The translations under genes and the position numbers were made by a program. Below, in pieces: positions 27,701 to 35,116 of a stretch of DNA of 64,000 nucleotides (its first letter is position 1; each line of letters starts with the position of its first letter). The DNA is from Desulfobacterales bacterium RIFOXYA12_FULL_46_15 (GTDB lineage: Bacteria; Desulfobacterota; Desulfobacteria; Desulfobacterales; Desulfobacteraceae). The stretch is taken from positions 1 to 64,000 of the forward strand of contig MGTJ01000233.1 of NCBI GenBank assembly GCA_001799395.1. The letters are read 5' to 3'. The notes beneath the pieces are model-generated. The model searched no databases and was not told the origin of the DNA. It saw nothing but the letters and a program-made list of their open reading frames with translations.

Positions 27701-30337
27701 ATGACAGGCAATGATGCCAGAAAAATATTTATAGATTATTTTAAAAAACAGGGTCACCACCTGGTTCGGTCTTCCTCCCTGGTCCCTCAGGATGATAAAA
27801 CCCTCATGTTTGTAAATGCAGGGATGGTCCAGTTTAAACGTGTATTCACCGGGGATGAGAAAAGGGGGTATTCAACTGCGGTGACGGCCCAGAAATGTGT
27901 CCGGGCCGGCGGAAAACACAATGACCTTGAAAATGTAGGATATACTGCAAGGCATCACACCTTTTTTGAAATGCTGGGAAATTTTTCCTTTGGCGATTAT
28001 TTTAAGGAAAAGGCCATTAAATTCGGTTGGGACCTTCTGACCAACGGATATGGGTTTGATAAAAATAAACTCTGGGTGTCTGTGTTTCACGAAGACGATG
28101 AAGCATTCAACATCTGGCGGGACAAGGTAGGTGTGCCTGAAGAACGCATCATCCGGCTGGGTGAAAAAGATAATTTCTGGGCCATGGGGGACACGGGCCC
28201 CTGCGGTCCCTGCAGCGAGATCCATATTGACCGGGGTATTGAATTCGGTTGTGGAAACAAGGATTGTGCCGTGGGCTGTGACTGTGACCGGTGGCTGGAA
28301 TTATGGAATCTTGTTTTTATGCAGTTTGAAAAAGATGATCAAGGCAATCTTCATCCTTTGCCAAAACCCAGCATTGATACTGGCATGGGCCTTGAGCGGG
28401 TGATCTCCGTTCTCCAGGGCGTGCCCACTAATTATGATACTGATTTGTTTATTCCCATTATGGAAAAAGTCGGGGAGCTTTCCGGCAGGAAACGTCATGA
28501 GTCTAATGAAGTTGAAGTGGCCATGAAGGTTATTGCCGATCATTCCCGGGCATCGGCCTTTCTGATCTGCGACGGGGTTCTGCCCTCCAATGAAGGCCGT
28601 GGATATGTGCTCCGGCGCATCATGAGACGGGCCATCCGCTACGGCAGAAGCATTGGTCTTGTCAAACCCTTTATGCATGAAACGGTTCAAACGGTTTTTG
28701 CCATCATGGACGAGGCCTACCCGGAGCTTAAAGAATCTTCCGCCTTTATCCTGAACGTTGTGAAAAATGAAGAGGAAAAATTTCTTGAAACCCTGGAAAC
28801 CGGTATGAAACTACTGGAAGCCACCATTCAAGAGATAACCCAAGGAAATGCCGGGTCGCAAAAGAAATCCGTAATTCCCGGCAATATCATTTTTAAGCTC
28901 TATGATACTTTCGGGTTTCCTGTGGACATTATCGCCGATCATGTCAAGGAAATGAATATCAGCCTGGATATGGACGGCTTTCACCAGGCCATGGAAGAGC
29001 AGAAAGCAAGATCCAGGTCCATCAAAAAATTTGCAGGGATCGGCGAAGCCTATAAAGCCCTGACATCGGAAGGGGTGAAAACCTCTTTTACAGGCTATGG
29101 CGCCATAGAAGGGAAATCAAAAGTCCTGATCCTTGTCAAAGAGGATAAGGAAATCAAAACTGCCGGATCAGGCGATCATGTGGAAATTGTAACGGATACA
29201 ACGGTTTTTTATGGAGAATCCGGGGGTCAGGCAGGGGATTCGGGCAGGTTTGAAAATGACAATTGTATCATTCATATTTTAGATACGGTTAAAAATCCGT
29301 CAGGGCTTATCATCCATAAAGGAGTAGTCCAAAAAGGCGAAGCCAAAAAAGGAAATTTTTTTGTCCTTAAGGTGGATGAGAAAAAAAGACAGGCCATTGC
29401 CGCTAATCATACCGCCACCCATATCCTGCAGTCAGCCTTAAGAAAAGTTCTAGGGGATCATGTCAAACAGTCCGGCTCCCTTGTGACGGACACAAGACTC
29501 AGATTTGATTTTACACATTTTGCATTCATTCCAGTTGAAGAACTTCTGGCAATTGAAAATGAAGTGAATCTGCGGATCAGGGAAAATCATCCGGTGGAAA
29601 CAAAGGAAATGAACATGGATGAGGCAGTCCGGGCCGGAGCCACTGCACTTTTTGAAGAAAAATACGGGGATGTGGTCAGGGTCGTGTCTCAAGGGAAATT
29701 CTCCAGCGAGCTTTGCGGCGGAACCCATACGAAGCGGTCCGGTGATATTGGATTGTTCAAAATCCAGTCTGAAGCCGGGATTGCATCGGGTGTCCGGAGG
29801 ATAGAAGCTGCAACTGGCCAGGTGGCCCTGGATCATGTCCACAGGGAAGAGGCCCTTATCGAGTCAACAGCCGGTCTTTTAAAAGGTGCAAAAGAAGATG
29901 TGGCAGCCAAAGTGGAAGCTTTATTAAAGGATAAGAAAAATCTTGAAAAAGAACTGGAATCCCTGAAAGCAAAGATGGCCTCCAAATCCGTTGAAAATCT
30001 GGCGGATGAAATCAAAATGATCAACGGTATCAAGGTGATTGCAAAACGGGTGGATATTGAAAATCCTTCCCAGTTAAGAGATCTGGCAGACAAATTCAAG
30101 ACAAAGATCGGTTCCGGGGTCATTCTGTTAGGCGCGGTATCTGATGGAAAAGCCCTGTTGATCTCTGTTGTAACAGAAGACCTGACCAAAAAATTTAAAG
30201 CCGGTGATATTGTAAAGGCTGCGGCCAAAATCGTCGGCGGCGGAGGCGGCGGACGCCCTGATATGGCCCAGGCCGGCGGCACAAAGCCTGAACATCTTGA
30301 TAAGGCGCTGGAATCGGTTTATCAGACCATGTCATGA
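27701..30337 (+). CDS. alaS: Alanyl-tRNA synthetase
   Basis: A class II synthetase of 878 residues that charges tRNA-Ala. It has the N-terminal catalytic domain (FVNAGMVQFK, ARHHTFFEMLGNFSFGDYF), the editing domain with zinc-type ligands HTATH and CGGTH, and the C-terminal DHHA1/C-Ala domain ending in the glycine-rich VGGGGGGRPDMAQAGG. An ATG at 27686 is also in frame, but GAGGAG at 27688-27693 lies seven bases before the ATG at 27701 and inside the longer version. Its TGA overlaps the ATG of yejB. Confidence 0.97.
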   Translation: MTGNDARKIFIDYFKKQGHHLVRSSSLVPQDDKTLMFVNAGMVQFKRVFTGDEKRGYSTAVTAQKCVRAGGKHNDLENVGYTARHHTFFEMLGNFSFGDYFKEKAIKFGWDLLTNGYGFDKNKLWVSVFHEDDEAFNIWRDKVGVPEERIIRLGEKDNFWAMGDTGPCGPCSEIHIDRGIEFGCGNKDCAVGCDCDRWLELWNLVFMQFEKDDQGNLHPLPKPSIDTGMGLERVISVLQGVPTNYDTDLFIPIMEKVGELSGRKRHESNEVEVAMKVIADHSRASAFLICDGVLPSNEGRGYVLRRIMRRAIRYGRSIGLVKPFMHETVQTVFAIMDEAYPELKESSAFILNVVKNEEEKFLETLETGMKLLEATIQEITQGNAGSQKKSVIPGNIIFKLYDTFGFPVDIIADHVKEMNISLDMDGFHQAMEEQKARSRSIKKFAGIGEAYKALTSEGVKTSFTGYGAIEGKSKVLILVKEDKEIKTAGSGDHVEIVTDTTVFYGESGGQAGDSGRFENDNCIIHILDTVKNPSGLIIHKGVVQKGEAKKGNFFVLKVDEKKRQAIAANHTATHILQSALRKVLGDHVKQSGSLVTDTRLRFDFTHFAFIPVEELLAIENEVNLRIRENHPVETKEMNMDEAVRAGATALFEEKYGDVVRVVSQGKFSSELCGGTHTKRSGDIGLFKIQSEAGIASGVRRIEAATGQVALDHVHREEALIESTAGLLKGAKEDVAAKVEALLKDKKNLEKELESLKAKMASKSVENLADEIKMINGIKVIAKRVDIENPSQLRDLADKFKTKIGSGVILLGAVSDGKALLISVVTEDLTKKFKAGDIVKAAAKIVGGGGGGRPDMAQAGGTKPEHLDKALESVYQTMS

Positions 30338-31368
30338 CCGCTTATTTCATAAGACGATTGCTCCTGGTGATACCGACTTTTATCGGTATCACCATCATGG
30401 TGTTTACCATCACTCGTTTTGTGCCGGGCGGTCCCATTGAAAGAATCATTTCCGATACACGGGCCATGCAGACAGGCCATGGCGGCTCATCTTCCGGTAT
30501 ATCAGCAGGTTCAGGCTCAAGCCAGCCCCTTTCCGAAGAACAGATTCAAAAACTCAAAGCCTATTACGGGTTTGACAAACCTCTGCTCACAAGCTATTTC
30601 GTCTGGCTCTCAAAGGTGATCAGGGGAGATCTAGGTATATCCACAAGGTATCAGGACCCGGTCTGGGATATGATCAGGGAAAAAATTCCTGTGTCCCTTT
30701 ATTTTGGTATCCTGAGCCTTTTCATGATCTACGGGGTATGCATTCCTCTTGGCATGGCAAAGGCGGTCCGGCACAAAACAGGGTTTGACAATATTACATC
30801 CATGATCATTTTCACTGGTTATGCCATCCCGGGGTGGGTGGCCGGGGTTTTCATGCTGGTCCTTTTTTCATCCCGGTTTGATGTATTTCCCCTGGGCGGG
30901 CTTGTATCAGAATCCTTTAATGATATAACCCTGTTTGAAAAAATCACGGACATCCTTTGGCACACCCTTCTTCCTCTTATTTCCTATGTGATCGGCTCCT
31001 TTACCGTGATGACGCTTCTAATGAAAAATACCCTCATGGACCATCTGTCATCCGATTATGTCAGAACCGCCCTGGCCAAAGGACTTTCTTTTGAAAATGC
31101 CATCTTAAAGCATGCTCTGCAAAACAGCCTTATCCCCATTGCCACCAGTTTTGGAAACAATATTTCCATTCTTCTGACCGGGTCTTTTCTTATTGAAAAA
31201 GTGTTTAATATCAACGGCATGGGGCTCCTGGGATATGAATCCATCCTGGACCGGGACTACCCTGTAGTCATGGGAATTCTTGTGATTTCATCCCTGCTTT
31301 TTCTTCTGGGAAATATTCTTTCCGACCTCTGTGTCGCCCTTGTGGATCCCCGGGTGAGGTTTAAATAA
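30334..31368 (+). CDS. yejB: Peptide ABC transporter permease, YejB-like
   Basis: A 344-residue permease with about six membrane spans. It starts YFIRRLLLVIPTFIGI and has the DppB/OppB-type sequence NTLMDHLSSDYVRTALAKGL, where ATPases dock, and the motif DRDYPVVMGI. A low-complexity Gly/Ser segment (about residues 48-64) in the first periplasmic loop resembles YejB. ATGA overlap with alaS and TAATG overlap with yejE show translational coupling. The binding protein (YejA) and ATPase (YejF) are absent from the window. Confidence 0.85.
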   Translation: MTAYFIRRLLLVIPTFIGITIMVFTITRFVPGGPIERIISDTRAMQTGHGGSSSGISAGSGSSQPLSEEQIQKLKAYYGFDKPLLTSYFVWLSKVIRGDLGISTRYQDPVWDMIREKIPVSLYFGILSLFMIYGVCIPLGMAKAVRHKTGFDNITSMIIFTGYAIPGWVAGVFMLVLFSSRFDVFPLGGLVSESFNDITLFEKITDILWHTLLPLISYVIGSFTVMTLLMKNTLMDHLSSDYVRTALAKGLSFENAILKHALQNSLIPIATSFGNNISILLTGSFLIEKVFNINGMGLLGYESILDRDYPVVMGILVISSLLFLLGNILSDLCVALVDPRVRFK

Positions 31369-32411
31369 TGCTGATCAGTCCCGCCACCCGAAAAAAAATC
31401 CAGAGATTCAGGTCAGTGAAAAGAGGATATCAGTCTTTTTTGATCCTTTTATGTATGGTCATGATTTCCCTTTTTGCCGAAGTCTTTATCAATTCAAGGG
31501 CTCTTTTGGTGTATCATAACGGCAGGCTCTATTTTCCCACCTATTCAAAGATGATCAAAGGCTCTGAATTAGGGCTTGGATATGAATATGAAACCGATTA
31601 CCGGGGTCTGAAACAAAAATTTCAAAACGAAAACAACCGGGATTTTGTGATCCTGCCCCTGGTTCCATATAACCCTTATGAAAACGATCTGAAAACTAAT
31701 GCCTATCCGCCCTTTGCCCCTTCCTTCAAAGAGAGGCATTTTTTCGGGACTGATAATGTGGGACGGGACATTCTGGCGCGTCTCGTTTACGGGTTTAGAA
31801 CGGCCATTGTGTTTTCCCTTGTCCTTTTGATCCTGAACTATACGATCGGCATCAGTCTTGGGTGTGCCATGGGATATTTCGGGGGGAAGTTTGATCTTTT
31901 TTTCCAGCGGGTCATCGAAATCTGGAACAATATCCCGTTTTTATATGTGATCATGATCATGGCCTCCGTCGTGGTTCCAAATTTTATGATCCTTTTGCTG
32001 ATCATGGCGTTTTTCGGGTGGATCGGCATTACCTGGGTTATGAGAACCATGACCTATAAGGAAAAACAAAAAGAATACATACTGGCGGTCCGGTCTTTGG
32101 GGGCCTCCCATACAAGGATTATTTTCCGGCATATTATTCCCAATACCCTTTCCGTTATAGTGACCTATGCACCCTTTGCGGTTTCAGGGGGGATCGTGGC
32201 GCTGACTTCCCTGGATTATCTCGGGTTCGGGCTGCCGGCACCGACGCCGTCCTGGGGGGAACTGTTATCCCAGGGCTGGCAGAACATGGAAGCCTGGTGG
32301 ATTGCAGCCTCTGTTGTGGCAGCCCTTGTCATTACCCTCATGTGCGTCACCTTTACCGGGGAAGGCATCCGGGAGGCATTTGATCCGAGACAGCATACCA
32401 CCTATGAATAA
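31368..32411 (+). CDS. yejE: Peptide ABC transporter permease, YejE-like
   Basis: A 347-residue partner permease. The N-terminal membrane anchor is followed by a long periplasmic insert (residues 45-110), then HFFGTDNVGRDILARLVYG, the hallmark of DppC/OppC-type proteins, and the EAA loop around YILAVRSLGASHTRIIFRHI. With YejB it would form the channel for microcin C-like or general peptides in E. coli; the substrate here is unknown. It converges on the YitT-like gene nine bases away. Confidence 0.85.
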   Translation: MLISPATRKKIQRFRSVKRGYQSFLILLCMVMISLFAEVFINSRALLVYHNGRLYFPTYSKMIKGSELGLGYEYETDYRGLKQKFQNENNRDFVILPLVPYNPYENDLKTNAYPPFAPSFKERHFFGTDNVGRDILARLVYGFRTAIVFSLVLLILNYTIGISLGCAMGYFGGKFDLFFQRVIEIWNNIPFLYVIMIMASVVVPNFMILLLIMAFFGWIGITWVMRTMTYKEKQKEYILAVRSLGASHTRIIFRHIIPNTLSVIVTYAPFAVSGGIVALTSLDYLGFGLPAPTPSWGELLSQGWQNMEAWWIAASVVAALVITLMCVTFTGEGIREAFDPRQHTTYE

Positions 32412-32420
32412 TGCCTTTCG

Positions 32421-33287
32421 TTAATACACCTTCCGGGTGGAAAAACCCTTACCAAGAACGTTGAAGGTGTTCTCCGTGATCAGGAAGGCATCCGGATCAA
32501 TATTAAATACAATTTCTTCAACCCGTTTGATCTGGTAATTGTTGACCACTGTCAGGATTATTTCTTTTTTCTCTCCGGTATACCCCCCGGAACCTTTTAT
32601 CAAGGTTGCTCCACGTTTTAGTTTTGCAATAATTCCATTCACTATTGCCTGCGGATTTTTGGAAATAATGAAGATCATTTTTCTCTGGTTGAACAAGGTC
32701 ATGAAATATTCCAGTACTTGGGAGGTAATATAGCTCATGGCAATGGAATACAGGATCATATCGATTTCCAAGAGGCCGAAGCTGAAGAAAAACAAGGCAA
32801 AATTAAAGGAAAAATTATAGGTTCCGATGCGGATACCATATTTCTGGTTCAGGATGATGGAAATGATATCATTGCCGCCGGCAGATCCAAGGGACCGAAA
32901 GATAATCCCTGCACCGGCTCCAATGACGGTCCCTCCGGCAATGGCGGCCAGCATCATGTCTTTAACCGGCATTTTAAAGGGGATCAAATCAATGACAAGG
33001 GTCAGGATAATGGTTCCGTAAAGGCTGTAGAATAAAAACCTGCGGCTTATAAAAATCCATCCTGCAATAAATACCGGGATATTCAGGATAAAATACCAGA
33101 TACCCGGGGTCAGGGATTTGGTGTAATAATAAATCAGGAGCCCTGTTCCTGCAAAGCCGCCGGTGATCATCCCATGGGGGATGACAATGGCTTTAAGGCC
33201 GATACCGATGATGACACTGCCAAGGGTGATTAAAAATAAATTCCAGGGGATTGAATAGCTTATCTTCTTAAAATTCATGGGGAACAC
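32421..33287 (-). CDS. YitT family membrane protein with DUF2179 domain
   Basis: The 288-residue protein has five to six membrane segments in residues 10-210, including the YitT-type stretch IPHGMITGGFAGTGLLIYY and GSAGGNDIISIILN, followed by a cytosolic DUF2179 domain with KRGATLIKGSGGYTG and the end VEEIVFNIDPDAFLI. Function of the family is not established; transport has been suggested. It is a single-gene minus-strand unit. Confidence 0.85.
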   Translation of the reverse strand: MFPMNFKKISYSIPWNLFLITLGSVIIGIGLKAIVIPHGMITGGFAGTGLLIYYYTKSLTPGIWYFILNIPVFIAGWIFISRRFLFYSLYGTIILTLVIDLIPFKMPVKDMMLAAIAGGTVIGAGAGIIFRSLGSAGGNDIISIILNQKYGIRIGTYNFSFNFALFFFSFGLLEIDMILYSIAMSYITSQVLEYFMTLFNQRKMIFIISKNPQAIVNGIIAKLKRGATLIKGSGGYTGEKKEIILTVVNNYQIKRVEEIVFNIDPDAFLITENTFNVLGKGFSTRKVY

Positions 33288-33451
33288 CTCAATTTTTAAA
33301 AAGTTCCAGATAATATAAAATGGATATTAATGCAAAACTTTTTTAAAAGCGATTAAAAATAATTCTATTCCATATTCTGTTTTCCATGCTATCATTGTGT
33401 TAATATCCAACCGATCATTAAAAAAATAATTTTTAAAAAAAAGGAAAGACC

Positions 33452-33997
33452 ATGGGTAATAAAGATTTTAGTTTTTACAGCGGCGGGCTTAAAGGCGCAG
33501 AAGAAGCATTTGGGATATGTGCTGAAAAATTCGGGATGAATGAGATCAATTTTTCTTTTGAAGGCCACTCGCTTTCCAGAAATAAGAATGTCACACTGCT
33601 CAGCGATGAGGAACTCAATAAAGGCAATATCAGCATGGAGATTGTATCGGCAAGGATGGGGAGGCGGTATGCCCAGGCTGATAAGATCCGCAAAGTATTT
33701 CAGACCATTTTCCATATGGTCAATAAAGGGTATCAGGTATTTGCCGTGGGGTTTATTCAGGCAGACGGAACAGTTAAAGGCGGGACCGGCTGGGGAGTTG
33801 AGCTTGCTAAATTTTTTAACAGACCGGTCAGTGTTTTTGATCAGGATACAAATCAGTGGTATGCATGGAAATCCAATGAATGGATCGAAGAAATTCCTTC
33901 AATTACCCATAAGACCTTTTGTGGTACAGGCACCAGACATCTTTCAGATCAGGGTAAAAAAGCCATTGAAGATCTTTTCAACCGGTCGTTTTCATAA
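33452..33997 (+). CDS. Hypothetical protein, possible SLOG/Rossmann fold
   Basis: A 181-residue soluble protein. It opens with FYSGGLKGAEEAFGICAEKF, resembling the glycine-rich nucleotide-binding loop of SLOG proteins (YspA/LOG-like), and later has GTGWGVELAKFFNRPVSVFDQ and a C-terminal TFCGTGTRHLSDQGK. SLOG proteins bind or process nucleotide-derived ligands; whether this one does is inference from pattern only. AAAAGGAAAG precedes its ATG. A strong terminator follows, so it is probably monocistronic. Confidence 0.6.
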   Translation: MGNKDFSFYSGGLKGAEEAFGICAEKFGMNEINFSFEGHSLSRNKNVTLLSDEELNKGNISMEIVSARMGRRYAQADKIRKVFQTIFHMVNKGYQVFAVGFIQADGTVKGGTGWGVELAKFFNRPVSVFDQDTNQWYAWKSNEWIEEIPSITHKTFCGTGTRHLSDQGKKAIEDLFNRSFS

Positions 33998-34018
33998 ATG
34001 CATTGTTGATTTTTTTTA

Positions 34019-34058
34019 GCCTCTCCATGAAAATACCATGGAGAGGCGTCTTCTTTTT
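34019..34058 (+). terminator. Rho-independent terminator after the SLOG-like gene
   Basis: An 11-base perfect stem, GCCTCTCCATG and CATGGAGAGGC, with a 7-base loop is followed by a pyrimidine/T-rich tract (GTCTTCTTTTT). It ends the transcript of the gene at 33452. Confidence 0.88.
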
Positions 34059-34104
34059 CCCATGGAAACAGGGCTGTTGCAATTCTCAACGTCATGTTTT
34101 TAAC

Positions 34105-34205
34105 TTGCAATACCGGTCTAACTTGTTGTGATTAAATAATATTTATAATTTTATTCTGCATTGCATTTCAAATTGAAACAGGATTGGCAGGTTTCAACTG
34201 AATCC
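34105..34205 (+). promoter_or_regulatory. Candidate enhancer region shared with the usp2 promoter
   Basis: This stretch upstream of the sigma-54-like promoter at 34293 has two segments also found upstream of the second promoter at 37436: TTGCAATACCGGTCTAACTT (34105-34124) and TGAAACAGG...GTTTCAACTGAATCC (34174-34205). It includes the palindrome TTCAAATTGAA (34168-34178). Position and duplication fit binding sites of a sigma-54 activator; this is inference. Confidence 0.5.
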
Positions 34206-34292
34206 GTCGTCTTCAGGCCTGTTTCCGAAAATTTTCTGTCAGGCCATGCTTGTAAATGGTTTTGGCCTCTTTGAGTCTCTTTTTATCCGGGT

Positions 34293-34308
34293 TGGTATGG
34301 TATATGCT
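34293..34308 (+). promoter_or_regulatory. Sigma-54-type promoter of the 59-aa protein/usp1 unit
   Basis: TGGTATGGTATATGCT has GG and GC separated by exactly ten bases, matching the -24/-12 pattern TGGYRYRN4TTGCW except for one T-to-A change. The expected transcript start is near 34319, giving a leader of about 36 bases before the ATG at 34355. Confidence 0.7.
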
Positions 34309-34354
34309 AATCCATAGTTCAGAACCTTCTACAAAGACTAAAAAGGAGAGAAAC

Positions 34355-34534
34355 ATGAAGACCGGACTGTTAAGAACATTGGAAAATCTTATGGTTGCAG
34401 TAACCTTTGCTGAAAAGAATGATCATGAATATGCCATCCGGGTGATGAATCCGGAGACGGAAAGAAAAAATCAGAAATATCAAAAAAAAGACCTTAACCG
34501 TCAAAGAGAAAACAGACCCAGGATTCAATTATAA
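34355..34534 (+). CDS. Small protein of 59 residues with AVTFAE motif
   Basis: A very basic 59-residue protein starting MKTGLLRTLENLMVAVTFAE. AAGGAG at 34343-34348 sits six bases before the ATG; a longer in-frame version back to 34256 would pass through the sigma-54 promoter and is not believed. The motif A-V-T-F-A-E is echoed as A-I-T-F-S-E in the N-terminal tail of the second universal stress protein (37508). It is followed by usp1 after 26 bases. The function is unknown. Confidence 0.7.
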   Translation: MKTGLLRTLENLMVAVTFAEKNDHEYAIRVMNPETERKNQKYQKKDLNRQRENRPRIQL

Positions 34535-34560
34535 TTGTCTATGAATAAAGGGCATAAAAA

Positions 34561-35064
34561 ATGAAACAAGTCCTGCTTGCAATTGATGGTGATATCCCCA
34601 CTGATTCTGTTTTTCAGTATGCTGTGGGGCTTTGCAGAAGAATCCAGGCGCAATTGAATATTCTGCAGTTTGTTAAGAAGAAAAGCCTTACCCAATGCAT
34701 TTCTTCAACAAAAAAAAAGGTGGGGCAACTGGGCAAACTTCTTGAAGACTCTTTTGCAGGAGTTGCATTTGCAGAAGAAGGAGTACCCCATCTGGCAGAC
34801 GAATTCCTGCCAGATGTATCGGATTCTTTAAGAGAAATGATCAAAGGCGACCATGCCGGGATATCGCTTGAAGTGATTGTAAGCAGCGGCAGTCCTGAAA
34901 AAGAATTGTCAAATTATATTGATGACCATCAGGATATCGTGTTGACGATTTTTGATCCATCCAGGGACAAACCGATCAAGGCCGGACGTTCGCGTTTGAC
35001 CATCGAAGCCATAAAAAAGAAATTGAGTGTTCCCCTTGTGGTCGTGAAGGCTTCCCAAGGATGA
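34561..35064 (+). CDS. Universal stress protein family (first copy)
   Basis: A 167-residue UspA-fold protein. It starts KQVLLAIDGDIPTDSVFQYA and ends with RSRLTIEAIKKKLSVPLVVVKA. The glycine-rich ATP-binding signature G-2x-G-9x-G(S/T) is not evident, so it may be of the non-ATP-binding type. It follows the 59-residue gene and should share its sigma-54-type promoter. The gene converges on the receiver-Lon gene 52 bases away. Confidence 0.78.
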   Translation: MKQVLLAIDGDIPTDSVFQYAVGLCRRIQAQLNILQFVKKKSLTQCISSTKKKVGQLGKLLEDSFAGVAFAEEGVPHLADEFLPDVSDSLREMIKGDHAGISLEVIVSSGSPEKELSNYIDDHQDIVLTIFDPSRDKPIKAGRSRLTIEAIKKKLSVPLVVVKASQG

Positions 35065-35116
35065 TGGAAAAGCATTCTTTTGCATATATATACCGCCAGT
35101 ACCGGGCTCATATCTT

